Assembly: GCA_031213475.1 (NCBI GenBank)
Contig: JARUPZ010000018.1
Location: forward strand, 6,671,680-6,735,679
Direction of reading: 5' to 3'
DNA from: Nereocystis luetkeana
Lineage: Eukaryota; Sar; Phaeophyceae; Laminariales; Laminariaceae
Length of the DNA stretch: 64,000 bases
Position 1 is the first letter of the stretch; each line of letters begins with the position of its first letter. This document shows positions 33,984 to 48,900 of the stretch, in pieces. The notes beneath the pieces are model-generated. The model did no database searches, was not told the origin of the DNA, and saw only the letters and a list, made by a program, of their open reading frames with translations. The position numbers and the translations under genes are program-made.

Positions 33984-36900
33984 GGCGCGAAGCGAAACAA
34001 AATGTTCCCTCCCATGGAACGATCAGTCATCACTGGGAGTTACTGGGGGTCTTGGGTAACCACGAACTACAACCACGGCAGAAATTCAAGGCCGGGTCAC
34101 GACATGCGGCGACCAGTACTGGTACGAAGACTCGACTACGTATCTTCAAGGACCCACAACGACCATCCTCCTACTCGTGGACTAGCACCTACCTAGGATA
34201 CAGTACTACCACCAACCTCCAGCCCACAGTAGATACGACGTGGGGACACCAGCCGGATTAATTATGTGGGTATCCTCCCCCCCTCCCAAGAGCCTTCGTT
34301 CCTTGCTACGAGTAACCGGTCTCGAACAAAGGCGCGAAGCGAAACAAAATGTTCCCTCCCATGGAACGATCAGTCATCACTGGGAGTTACTGGGGGTCTT
34401 GGGTAACCACGAACTACAACCACGGCAGAAATTCAAGGCCGGGTCACGACATGCGGCGACCAGTACTGGTACGAAGACTCGACTACGTATCTTCAAGGAC
34501 CCACAACGACCATCCTCCTACTCGTGGACTAGCACCTACCTAGGATACAGTACTACCACCAACCTCCAGCCCACAGTAGATACGACGTGGGGACACCAGC
34601 CGGATTAATTATGTGGGTATCCTCCCCCCCTCCCAAGAGCCTTCGTTCCTTGCTACGAGTAACCGGTCTCGAACAAAGGCGCGAAGCGAAACAAAATGTT
34701 CCCTCCCATGGAACGATCAGTCATCACTGGGAGTTACTGGGGGTCTTGGGTAACCACGAACTACAACCACGGCAGAAATTCAAGGCCGGGTCACGACATG
34801 CGGCGACCAGTACTGGTACGAAGACTCGACTACGTATCTTCAAGGACCCACAACGACCATCCTCCTACTCGTGGACTAGCACCTACCTAGGATACAGTAC
34901 TACCACCAACCTCCAGCCCACAGTAGATACGACGTGGGGACACCAGCCGGATTAATTATGTGGGTATCCTCCCCCCCTCCCAAGAGCCTTCGTTCCTTGC
35001 TACGAGTAACCGGTCTCGAACAAAGGCGCGAAGCGAAACAAAATGTTCCCTCCCATGGAACGATCAGTCATCACTGGGAGTTACTGGGGGTCTTGGGTAA
35101 CCACGAACTACAACCACGGCAGAAATTCAAGGCCGGGTCACGACATGCGGCGACCAGTACTGGTACGAAGACTCGACTACGTATCTTCAAGGACCCACAA
35201 CGACCATCCTCCTACTCGTGGACTAGCACCTACCTAGGATACAGTACTACCACCAACCTCCAGCCCACAGTAGATACGACGTGGGGACACCAGCCGGATT
35301 AATTATGTGGGTATCCTCCCCCCCTCCCAAGAGCCTTCGTTCCTTGCTACGAGTAACCGGTCTCGAACAAAGGCGCGAAGCGAAACAAAATGTTCCCTCC
35401 CATGGAACGATCAGTCATCACTGGGAGTTACTGGGGGTCTTGGGTAACCACGAACTACAACCACGGCAGAAATTCAAGGCCGGGTCACGACATGCGGCGA
35501 CCAGTACTGGTACGAAGACTCGACTACGTATCTTCAAGGACCCACAACGACCATCCTCCTACTCGTGGACTAGCACCTACCTAGGATACAGTACTACCAC
35601 CAACCTCCAGCCCACAGTAGATACGACGTGGGGACACCAGCCGGATTAATTATGTGGGTATCCTCCCCCCCTCCCAAGAGCCTTCGTTCCTTGCTACGAG
35701 TAACCGGTCTCGAACAAAGGCGCGAAGCGAAACAAAATGTTCCCTCCCATGGAACGATCAGTCATCACTGGGAGTTACTGGGGGTCTTGGGTAACCACGA
35801 ACTACAACCACGGCAGAAATTCAAGGCCGGGTCACGACATGCGGCGACCAGTACTGGTACGAAGACTCGACTACGCATCTTCAAGGACCCACAACGACCA
35901 TCCTCCTACTCGTGGACTAGCACCTACCTAGGATACAGTACTACCACCAACCTCCAGCCCACAGTAGATACGACGTGGGGACACCAGCCGGATTAATTAT
36001 GTGGGTATCCTCCCCCCCTCCCAAGAGCCTTCGTTCCTTGCTACGAGTAACCGGTCTCGAACAAAGGCGCGAAGCGAAACAAAATGTTCCCTCCCATGGA
36101 ACGATCAGTCATCACTGGGAGTTACTGGGGGTCTTGGGTAACCACGAACTACAACCACGGCAGAAATTCAAGGCCGGGTCACGACATGCGGCGACCAGTA
36201 CTGGTACGAAGACTCGACTACGTATCTTCAAGGACCCACAACGACCATCCTCCTACTCGTGGACTAGCACCTACCTAGGATACAGTACTACCACCAACCT
36301 CCAGCCCACAGTAGATACGACGTGGGGACACCAGCCGGATTAATTATGTGGGTATCCTCCCCCCCTCCCAAGAGCCTTCGTTCCTTGCTACGAGTAACCG
36401 GTCTCGAACAAAGGCGCGAAGCGAAACAAAATGTTCCCTCCCATGGAACGATCAGTCATCACTGGGAGTTACTGGGGGTCTTGGGTAACCACGAACTACA
36501 ACCACGGCAGAAATTCAAGGCCGGGTCACGACATGCGGCGACCAGTACTGGTACGAAGACTCGACTACGTATCTTCAAAAGGACCCACAACGACCATCCT
36601 CCTACTCGTGGACTAGCACCTACCTAGGATACAGTACTACCACCAACCTCCAGCCCACAGTAGATACGACGTGGGGACACCAGCCGGATTAATTATGTGG
36701 GTATCCTCCCCCCCTCCCAAGAGCCTTCGTTCCTTGCTACGAGTAACCGGTCTCGAACAAAGGCGCGAAGCGAAACAAAATGTTCCCTCCCATGGAACGA
36801 TCAGTCATCACTGGGAGTTACTGGGGGTCTTGGGTAACCACGAACTACAACCACGGCAGAAATTCAAGGCCGGGTCACGACATGCGGCGACCAGTACTGG

Positions 36901-39900
36901 TACGAAGACTCGACTACGTATCTTCAAGGACCCACAACGACCATCCTCCTACTCGTGGACTAGCACCTACCTAGGATACAGTACTACCACCAACCTCCAG
37001 CCCACAGTAGATACGACGTGGGGACACCAGCCGGATTAATTATGTGGGTATCCTCCCCCCCTCCCAAGAGCCTTCGTTCCTTGCTACGAGTAACCGGTCT
37101 CGAACAAAGGCGCGAAGCGAAACAAAATGTTCCCTCCCATGGAACGATCAGTCATCACTGGGAGTTACTGGGGGTCTTGGGTAACCACGAACTACAACCA
37201 CGGCAGAAATTCAAGGCCGGGTCACGACATGCGGCGACCAGTACTGGTACGAAGACTCGACTACGTATCTTCAAGGACCCACAACGACCATCCTCCTACT
37301 CGTGGACTAGCACCTACCTAGGATACAGTACTACCACCAACCTCCAGCCCACAGTAGATACGACGTGGGGACACCAGCCGGATTAATTATGTGGGTATCC
37401 TCCCCCCCTCCCAAGAGCCTTCGTTCCTTGCTACGAGTAACCGGTCTCGAACAAAGGCGCGAAGCGAAACAAAATGTTCCCTCCCATGGAACGATCAGTC
37501 ATCACTGGGAGTTACTGGGGGTCTTGGGTAACCACGAACTACAACCACGGCAGAAATTCAAGGCCGGGTCACGACATGCGGCGACCAGTACTGGTACGAA
37601 GACTCGACTACGTATCTTCAAGGACCCACAACGACCATCCTCCTACTCGTGGACTAGCACCTACCTAGGATACAGTACTACCACCAACCTCCAGCCCACA
37701 GTAGATACGACGTGGGGACACCAGCCGGATTAATTATGTGGGTATCCTCCCCCCCTCCCAAGAGCCTTCGTTCCTTGCTACGAGTAACCGGTCTCGAACA
37801 AAGGCGCGAAGCGAAACAAAATGTTCCCTCCCATGGAACGATCAGTCATCACTGGGAGTTACTGGGGGTCTTGGGTAACCACGAACTACAACCACGGCAG
37901 AAATTCAAGGCCGGGTCACGACATGCGGCGACCAGTACTGGTACGAAGACTCGACTACGTATCTTCAAGGACCCACAACGACCATCCTCCTACTCGTGGA
38001 CTAGCACCTACCTAGGATACAGTACTACCACCAACCTCCAGCCCACAGTAGATACGACGTGGGGACACCAGCCGGATTAATTATGTGGGTATCCTCCCCC
38101 CCTCCCAAGAGCCTTCGTTCCTTGCTACGAGTAACCGGTCTCGAACAAAGGCGCGAAGCGAAACAAAATGTTCCCTCCCATGGAACGATCAGTCATCACT
38201 GGGAGTTACTGGGGGTCTTGGGTAACCACGAACTACAACCACGGCAGAAATTCAAGGCCGGGTCACGACATGCGGCGACCAGTACTGGTACGAAGACTCG
38301 ACTACGTATCTTCAAGGACCCACAACGACCATCCTCCTACTCGTGGACTAGCACCTACCTAGGATACAGTACTACCACCAACCTCCAGCCCACAGTAGAT
38401 ACGACGTGGGGACACCAGCCGGATTAATTATGTGGGTATCCTCCCCCCCTCCCAAGAGCCTTCGTTCCTTGCTACGAGTAACCGGTCTCGAACAAAGGCG
38501 CGAAGCGAAACAAAATGTTCCCTCCCATGGAACGATCAGTCATCACTGGGAGTTACTGGGGGTCTTGGGTAACCACGAACTACAACCACGGCAGAAATTC
38601 AAGGCCGGGTCACGACATGCGGCGACCAGTACTGGTACGAAGACTCGACTACGTATCTTCAAGGACCCACAACGACCATCCTCCTACTCGTGGACTAGCA
38701 CCTACCTAGGATACAGTACTACCACCAACCTCCAGCCCACAGTAGATACGACGTGGGGACACCAGCCGGATTAATTATGTGGGTATCCTCCCCCCCTCCC
38801 AAGAGCCTTCGTTCCTTGCTACGAGTAACCGGTCTCGAACAAAGGCGCGAAGCGAAACAAAATGTTCCCTCCCATGGAACGATCAGTCATCACTGGGAGT
38901 TACTGGGGGTCTTGGGTAACCACGAACTACAACCACGGCAGAAATTCAAGGCCGGGTCACGACATGCGGCGACCAGTACTGGTACGAAGACTCGACTACG
39001 TATCTTCAAGGACCCACAACGACCATCCTCCTACTCGTGGACTAGCACCTACCTAGGATACAGTACTACCACCAACCTCCAGCCCACAGTAGATACGACG
39101 TGGGGACACCAGCCGGATTAATTATGTGGGTATCCTCCCCCCCTCCCAAGAGCCTTCGTTCCTTGCTACGAGTAACCGGTCTCGAACAAAGGCGCGAAGC
39201 GAAACAAAATGTTCCCTCCCATGGAACGATCAGTCATCACTGGGAGTTACTGGGGGTCTTGGGTAACCACGAACTACAACCACGGCAGAAATTCAAGGCC
39301 GGGTCACGACATGCGGCGACCAGTACTGGTACGAAGACTCGACTACGTATCTTCAAGGACCCACAACGACCATCCTCCTACTCGTGGACTAGCACCTACC
39401 TAGGATACAGTACTACCACCAACCTCCAGCCCACAGTAGATACGACGTGGGGACACCAGCCGGATTAATTATGTGGGTATCCTCCCCCCCTCCCAAGAGC
39501 CTTCGTTCCTTGCTACGAGTAACCGGTCTCGAACAAAGGCGCGAAGCGAAACAAAATGTTCCCTCCCATGGAACGATCAGTCATCACTGGGAGTTACTGG
39601 GGGTCTTGGGTAACCACGAACTACAACCACGGCAGAAATTCAAGGCCGGGTCACGACATGCGGCGACCAGTACTGGTACGAAGACTCGACTACGTATCTT
39701 CAAGGACCCACAACGACCATCCTCCTACTCGTGGACTAGCACCTACCTAGGATACAGTACTACCACCAACCTCCAGCCCACAGTAGATACGACGTGGGGA
39801 CACCAGCCGGATTAATTATGTGGGTATCCTCCCCCCCTCCCAAGAGCCTTCGTTCCTTGCTACGAGTAACCGGTCTCGAACAAAGGCGCGAAGCGAAACA

Positions 39901-42900
39901 AAATGTTCCCTCCCATGGAACGATCAGTCATCACTGGGAGTTACTGGGGGTCTTGGGTAACCACGAACTACAACCACGGCAGAAATTCAAGGCCGGGTCA
40001 CGACATGCGGCGACCAGTACTGGTACGAAGACTCGACTACGTATCTTCAAGGACCCACAACGACCATCCTCCTACTCGTGGACTAGCACCTACCTAGGAT
40101 ACAGTACTACCACCAACCTCCAGCCCACAGTAGATACGACGTGGGGACACCAGCCGGATTAATTATGTGGGTATCCTCCCCCCCTCCCAAGAGCCTTCGT
40201 TCCTTGCTACGAGTAACCGGTCTCGAACAAAGGCGCGAAGCGAAACAAAATGTTCCCTCCCATGGAACGATCAGTCATCACTGGGAGTTACTGGGGGTCT
40301 TGGGTAACCACGAACTACAACCACGGCAGAAATTCAAGGCCGGGTCACGACATGCGGCGACCAGTACTGGTACGAAGACTCGACTACGTATCTTCAAGGA
40401 CCCACAACGACCATCCTCCTACTCGTGGACTAGCACCTACCTAGGATACAGTACTACCACCAACCTCCAGCCCACAGTAGATACGACGTGGGGATACCAG
40501 CCGGATTAATTATGTGGGTATCCTCCCCCCCTCCCAAGAGCCTTCGTTCCTTGCTACGAGTAACCGGTCTCGAACAAAGGCGCGAAGCGAAACAAAATGT
40601 TCCCTCCCATGGAACGATCAGTCATCACTGGGAGTTACTGGGGGTCTTGGGTAACCACGAACTACAACCACGGCAGAAATTCAAGGCCGGGTCACGACAT
40701 GCGGCGACCAGTACTGGTACGAAGACTCGACTACGTATCTTCAAGGACCCACAACGACCATCCTCCTACTCGTGGACTAGCACCTACCTAGGATACAGTA
40801 CTACCACCAAATTCCAGCCCACAGTAGATACGACGTGGGGACACCAGCCGGATTAATTATGTGGGTATCCTCCCCCCCTCCCAAGAGCCTTCGTTCCTTG
40901 CTACGAGTAACCGGTCTCGAACAAAGGCGCGAAGCGAAACAAAATGTTCCCTCCCATGGAACGATCAGTCATCACTGGGAGTTACTGGGGGTCTTGGGTA
41001 ACCACGAACTACAACCACGGCAGAAATTCAAGGCCGGGTCACGACATGCGGCGACCAGTACTGGTACGAAGACTCGACTACGTATCTTCAAGGACCCACA
41101 ACGACCATCCTCCTACTCGTGGACTAGCACCTACCTAGGATACAGTACTACCACCAACCTCCAGCCCACAGTAGATACGACGTGGGGACACCAGCCGGAT
41201 TAATTATGTGGGTATCCTCCCCCCCTCCCAAGAGCCTTCGTTCCTTGCTACGAGTAACCGGTCTCGAACAAAGGCGCGAAGCGAAACAAAATGTTCCCTC
41301 CCATGGAACGATCAGTCATCACTGGGAGTTACTGGGGGTCTTGGGTAACCACGAACTACAACCACGGCAGAAATTCAAGGCCGGGTCACGACATGCGGCG
41401 ACCAGTACTGGTACGAAGACTCGACTACGTATCTTCAAGGACCCACAACGACCATCCTCCTACTCGTGGACTAGCACCTACCTAGGATACAGTACTACCA
41501 CCAACCTCCAGCCCACAGTAGATACGACGTGGGGACACCAGCCGGATTAATTATGTGGGTATCCTCCCCCCCTCCCAAGAGCCTTCGTTCCTTGCTACGA
41601 GTAACCGGTCTCGAACAAAGGCGCGAAGCGAAACAAAATGTTCCCTCCCATGGAACGATCAGTCATCACTGGGAGTTACTGGGGGTCTTGGGTAACCACG
41701 AACTACAACCACGGCAGAAATTCAAGGCCGGGTCACGACATGCGGCGACCAGTACTGGTACGAAGACTCGACTACGTATCTTCAAGGACCCACAACGACC
41801 ATCCTCCTACTCGTGGACTAGCACCTACCTAGGATACAGTACTACCACCAACCTCCAGCCCACAGTAGATACGACGTGGGGACACCAGCCGGATTAATTA
41901 TGTGGGTATCCTCCCCCCCTCCCAAGAGCCTTCGTTCCTTGCTACGAGTAACCGGTCTCGAACAAAGGCGCGAAGCGAAACAAAATGTTCCCTCCCATGG
42001 AACGATCAGTCATCACTGGGAGTTACTGGGGGTCTTGGGTAACCACGAACTACAACCACGGCAGAAATTCAAGGCCGGGTCACGACATGCGGCGACCAGT
42101 ACTGGTACGAAGACTCGACTACGTATCTTCAAGGACCCACAACGACCATCCTCCTACTCGTGGACTAGCACCTACCTAGGATACAGTACTACCACCAACC
42201 TCCAGCCCACAGTAGATACGACGTGGGGACACCAGCCGGATTAATTATGTGGGTATCCTCCCCCCCTCCCAAGAGCCTTCGTTCCTTGCTACGAGTAACC
42301 GGTCTCGAACAAAGGCGCGAAGCGAAACAAAATGTTCCCTCCCATGGAACGATCAGTCATCACTGGGAGTTACTGGGGGTCTTGGGTAACCACGAACTAC
42401 AACCACGGCAGAAATTCAAGGCCGGGTCACGACATGCGGCGACCAGTACTGGTACGAAGACTCGACTACGTATCTTCAAGGACCCACAACGACCATCCTC
42501 CTACTCGTGGACTAGCACCTACCTAGGATACAGTACTACCACCAACCTCCAGCCCACAGTAGATACGACGTGGGGACACCAGCCGGATTAATTATGTGGG
42601 TATCCTCCCCCCCTCCCAAGAGCCTTCGTTCCTTGCTACGAGTAACCGGTCTCGAACAAAGGCGCGAAGCGAAACAAAATGTTCCCTCCCATGGAACGAT
42701 CAGTCATCACTGGGAGTTACTGGGGGTCTTGGGTAACCACGAACTACAACCACGGCAGAAATTCAAGGCCGGGTCACGACATGCGGCGACCAGTACTGGT
42801 ACGAAGACTCGACTACGTATCTTCAAGGACCCACAACGACCATCCTCCTACTCGTGGACTAGCACCTACCTAGGATACAGTACTACCACCAACCTCCAGC

Positions 42901-45900
42901 CCACAGTAGATACGACGTGGGGACACCAGCCGGATTAATTATGTGGGTATCCTCCCCCCCTCCCAAGAGCCTTCGTTCCTTGCTACGAGTAACCGGTCTC
43001 GAACAAAGGCGCGAAGCGAAACAAAATGTTCCCTCCCATGGAACGATCAGTCATCACTGGGAGTTACTGGGGGTCTTGGGTAACCACGAACTACAACCAC
43101 GGCAGAAATTCAAGGCCGGGTCACGACATGCGGCGACCAGTACTGGTACGAAGACTCGACTACGTATCTTCAAGGACCCACAACGACCATCCTCCTACTC
43201 GTGGACTAGCACCTACCTAGGATACAGTACTACCACCAACCTCCAGCCCACAGTAGATACGACGTGGGGACACCAGCCGGATTAATTATGTGGGTATCCT
43301 CCCCCCCTCCCAAGAGCCTTCGTTCCTTGCTACGAGTAACCGGTCTCGAACAAAGGCGCGAAGCGAAACAAAATGTTCCCTCCCATGGAACGATCAGTCA
43401 TCACTGGGAGTTACTGGGGGTCTTGGGTAACCACGAACTACAACCACGGCAGAAATTCAAGGCCGGGTCACGACATGCGGCGACCAGTACTGGTACGAAG
43501 ACTCGACTACGTATCTTCAAGGACCCACAACGACCATCCTCCTACTCGTGGACTAGCACCTACCTAGGATACAGTACTACCACCAACCTCCAGCCCACAG
43601 TAGATACGACGTGGGGACACCAGCCGGATTAATTATGTGGGTATCCTCCCCCCCTCCCAAGAGCCTTCGTTCCTTGCTACGAGTAACCGGTCTCGAACAA
43701 AGGCGCGAAGCGAAACAAAATGTTCCCTCCCATGGAACGATCAGTCATCACTGGGAGTTACTGGGGGTCTTGGGTAACCACGAACTACAACCACGGCAGA
43801 AATTCAAGGCCGGGTCACGACATGCGGCGACCAGTACTGGTACGAAGACTCGACTACGTATCTTCAAGGACCCACAACGACCATCCTCCTACTCGTGGAC
43901 TAGCACCTACCTAGGATACAGTACTACCACCAACCTCCAGCCCACAGTAGATACGACGTGGGGACACCAGCCGGATTAATTATGTGGGTATCCTCCCCCC
44001 CTCCCAAGAGCCTTCGTTCCTTGCTACGAGTAACCGGTCTCGAACAAAGGCGCGAAGCGAAACAAAATGTTCCCTCCCATGGAACGATCAGTCATCACTG
44101 GGAGTTACTGGGGGTCTTGGGTAACCACGAACTACAACCACGGCAGAAATTCAAGGCCGGGTCACGACATGCGGCGACCAGTACTGGTACGAAGACTCGA
44201 CTACGTATCTTCAAGGACCCACAACGACCATCCTCCTACTCGTGGACTAGCACCTACCTAGGATACAGTACTACCACCAACCTCCAGCCCACAGTAGATA
44301 CGACGTGGGGACACCAGCCGGATTAATTATGTGGGTATCCTCCCCCCCTCCCAAGAGCCTTCGTTCCTTGCTACGAGTAACCGGTCTCGAACAAAGGCGC
44401 GAAGCGAAACAAAATGTTCCCTCCCATGGAACGATCAGTCATCACTGGGAGTTACTGGGGGTCTTGGGTAACCACGAACTACAACCACGGCAGAAATTCA
44501 AGGCCGGGTCACGACATGCGGCGACCAGTACTGGTACGAAGACTCGACTACGTATCTTCAAGGACCCACAACGACCATCCTCCTACTCGTGGACTAGCAC
44601 CTACCTAGGATACAGTACTACCACCAACCTCCAGCCCACAGTAGATACGACGTGGGGACACCAGCCGGATTAATTATGTGGGTATCCTCCCCCCCTCCCA
44701 AGAGCCTTCGTTCCTTGCTACGAGTAACCGGTCTCGAACAAAGGCGCGAAGCGAAACAAAATGTTCCCTCCCATGGAACGATCAGTCATCACTGGGAGTT
44801 ACTGGGGGTCTTGGGTAACCACGAACTACAACCACGGCAGAAATTCAAGGCCGGGTCACGACATGCGGCGACCAGTACTGGTACGAAGACTCGACTACGT
44901 ATCTTCAAGGACCCACAACGACCATCCTCCTACTCGTGGACTAGCACCTACCTAGGATACAGTACTACCACCAACCTCCAGCCCACAGTAGATACGACGT
45001 GGGGACACCAGCCGGATTAATTATGTGGGTATCCTCCCCCCCTCCCAAGAGCCTTCGTTCCTTGCTACGAGTAACCGGTCTCGAACAAAGGCGCGAAGCG
45101 AAACAAAATGTTCCCTCCCATGGAACGATCAGTCATCACTGGGAGTTACTGGGGGTCTTGGGTAACCACGAACTACAACCACGGCAGAAATTCAAGGCCG
45201 GGTCACGACATGCGGCGACCAGTACTGGTACGAAGACTCGACTACGTATCTTCAAGGACCCACAACGACCATCCTCCTACTCGTGGACTAGCACCTACCT
45301 AGGATACAGTACTACCACCAACCTCCAGCCCACAGTAGATACGACGTGGGGACACCAGCCGGATTAATTATGTGGGTATCCTCCCCCCCTCCCAAGAGCC
45401 TTCGTTCCTTGCTACGAGTAACCGGTCTCGAACAAAGGCGCGAAGCGAAACAAAATGTTCCCTCCCATGGAACGATCAGTCATCACTGGGAGTTACTGGG
45501 GGTCTTGGGTAACCACGAACTACAACCACGGCAGAAATTCAAGGCCGGGTCACGACATGCGGCGACCAGTACTGGTACGAAGACTCGACTACGTATCTTC
45601 AAGGACCCACAACGACCATCCTCCTACTCGTGGACTAGCACCTACCTAGGATACAGTACTACCACCAACCTCCAGCCCACAGTAGATACGACGTGGGGAC
45701 ACCAGCCGGATTAATTATGTGGGTATCCTCCCCCCCTCCCAAGAGCCTTCGTTCCTTGCTACGAGTAACCGGTCTCGAACAAAGGCGCGAAGCGAAACAA
45801 AATGTTCCCTCCCATGGAACGATCAGTCATCACTGGGAGTTACTGGGGGTCTTGGGTAACCACGAACTACAACCACGGCAGAAATTCAAGGCCGGGTCAC

Positions 45901-48900
45901 GACATGCGGCGACCAGTACTGGTACGAAGACTCGACTACGTATCTTCAAGGACCCACAACGACCATCCTCCTACTCGTGGACTAGCACCTACCTAGGATA
46001 CAGTACTACCACCAACCTCCAGCCCACAGTAGATACGACGTGGGGACACCAGCCGGATTAATTATGTGGGTATCCTCCCCCCCTCCCAAGAGCCTTCGTT
46101 CCTTGCTACGAGTAACCGGTCTCGAACAAAGGCGCGAAGCGAAACAAAATGTTCCCTCCCATGGAACGATCAGTCATCACTGGGAGTTACTGGGGGTCTT
46201 GGGTAACCACGAACTACAACCACGGCAGAAATTCAAGGCCGGGTCACGACATGCGGCGACCAGTACTGGTACGAAGACTCGACTACGTATCTTCAAGGAC
46301 CCACAACGACCATCCTCCTACTCGTGGACTAGCACCTACCTAGGATACAGTACTACCACCAACCTCCAGCCCACAGTAGATACGACGTGGGGACACCAGC
46401 CGGATTAATTATGTGGGTATCCTCCCCCCCTCCCAAGAGCCTTCGTTCCTTGCTACGAGTAACCGGTCTCGAACAAAGGCGCGAAGCGAAACAAAATGTT
46501 CCCTCCCATGGAACGATCAGTCATCACTGGGAGTTACTGGGGGTCTTGGGTAACCACGAACTACAACCACGGCAGAAATTCAAGGCCGGGTCACGACATG
46601 CGGCGACCAGTACTGGTACGAAGACTCGACTACGTATCTTCAAGGACCCACAACGACCATCCTCCTACTCGTGGACTAGCACCTACCTAGGATACAGTAC
46701 TACCACCAACCTCCAGCCCACAGTAGATACGACGTGGGGACACCAGCCGGATTAATTATGTGGGTATCCTCCCCCCCTCCCAAGAGCCTTCGTTCCTTGC
46801 TACGAGTAACCGGTCTCGAACAAAGGCGCGAAGCGAAACAAAATGTTCCCTCCCATGGAACGATCAGTCATCACTGGGAGTTACTGGGGGTCTTGGGTAA
46901 CCACGAACTACAACCACGGCAGAAATTCAAGGCCGGGTCACGACATGCGGCGACCAGTACTGGTACGAAGACTCGACTACGTATCTTCAAGGACCCACAA
47001 CGACCATCCTCCTACTCGTGGACTAGCACCTACCTAGGATACAGTACTACCACCAACCTCCAGCCCACAGTAGATACGACGTGGGGACACCAGCCGGATT
47101 AATTATGTGGGTATCCTCCCCCCCTCCCAAGAGCCTTCGTTCCTTGCTACGAGTAACCGGTCTCGAACAAAGGCGCGAAGCGAAACAAAATGTTCCCTCC
47201 CATGGAACGATCAGTCATCACTGGGAGTTACTGGGGGTCTTGGGTAACCACGAACTACAACCACGGCAGAAATTCAAGGCCGGGTCACGACATGCGGCGA
47301 CCAGTACTGGTACGAAGACTCGACTACGTATCTTCAAGGACCCACAACGACCATCCTCCTACTCGTGGACTAGCACCTACCTAGGATACAGTACTACCAC
47401 CAACCTCCAGCCCACAGTAGATACGACGTGGGGACACCAGCCGGATTAATTATGTGGGTATCCTCCCCCCCTCCCAAGAGCCTTCGTTCCTTGCTACGAG
47501 TAACCGGTCTCGAACAAAGGCGCGAAGCGAAACAAAATGTTCCCTCCCATGGAACGATCAGTCATCACTGGGAGTTACTGGGGGTCTTGGGTAACCACGA
47601 ACTACAACCACGGCAGAAATTCAAGGCCGGGTCACGACATGCGGCGACCAGTACTGGTACGAAGACTCGACTACGTATCTTCAAGGACCCACAACGACCA
47701 TCCTCCTACTCGTGGACTAGCACCTACCTAGGATACAGTACTACCACCAACCTCCAGCCCACAGTAGATACGACGTGGGGACACCAGCCGGATTAATTAT
47801 GTGGGTATCCTCCCCCCCTCCCAAGAGCCTTCGTTCCTTGCTACGAGTAACCGGTCTCGAACAAAGGCGCGAAGCGAAACAAAATGTTCCCTCCCATGGA
47901 ACGATCAGTCATCACTGGGAGTTACTGGGGGTCTTGGGTAACCACGAACTACAACCACGGCAGAAATTCAAGGCCGGGTCACGACATGCGGCGACCAGTA
48001 CTGGTACGAAGACTCGACTACGTATCTTCAAGGACCCACAACGACCATCCTCCTACTCGTGGACTAGCACCTACCTAGGATACAGTACTACCACCAACCT
48101 CCAGCCCACAGTAGATACGACGTGGGGACACCAGCCGGATTAATTATGTGGGTATCCTCCCCCCCTCCCAAGAGCCTTCGTTCCTTGCTACGAGTAACCG
48201 GTCTCGAACAAAGGCGCGAAGCGAAACAAAATGTTCCCTCCCATGGAACGATCAGTCATCACTGGGAGTTACTGGGGGTCTTGGGTAACCACGAACTACA
48301 ACCACGGCAGAAATTCAAGGCCGGGTCACGACATGCGGCGACCAGTACTGGTACGAAGACTCGACTACGTATCTTCAAGGACCCACAACGACCATCCTCC
48401 TACTCGTGGACTAGCACCTACCTAGGATACAGTACTACCACCAACCTCCAGCCCACAGTAGATACGACGTGGGGACACCAGCCGGATTAATTATGTGGGT
48501 ATCCTCCCCCCCTCCCAAGAGCCTTCGTTCCTTGCTACGAGTAACCGGTCTCGAACAAAGGCGCGAAGCGAAACAAAATGTTCCCTCCCATGGAACGATC
48601 AGTCATCACTGGGAGTTACTGGGGGTCTTGGGTAACCACGAACTACAACCACGGCAGAAATTCAAGGCCGGGTCACGACATGCGGCGACCAGTACTGGTA
48701 CGAAGACTCGACTACGTATCTTCAAGGACCCACAACGACCATCCTCCTACTCGTGGACTAGCACCTACCTAGGATACAGTACTACCACCAACCTCCAGCC
48801 CACAGTAGATACGACGTGGGGACACCAGCCGGATTAATTATGTGGGTATCCTCCCCCCCTCCCAAGAGCCTTCGTTCCTTGCTACGAGTAACCGGTCTCG

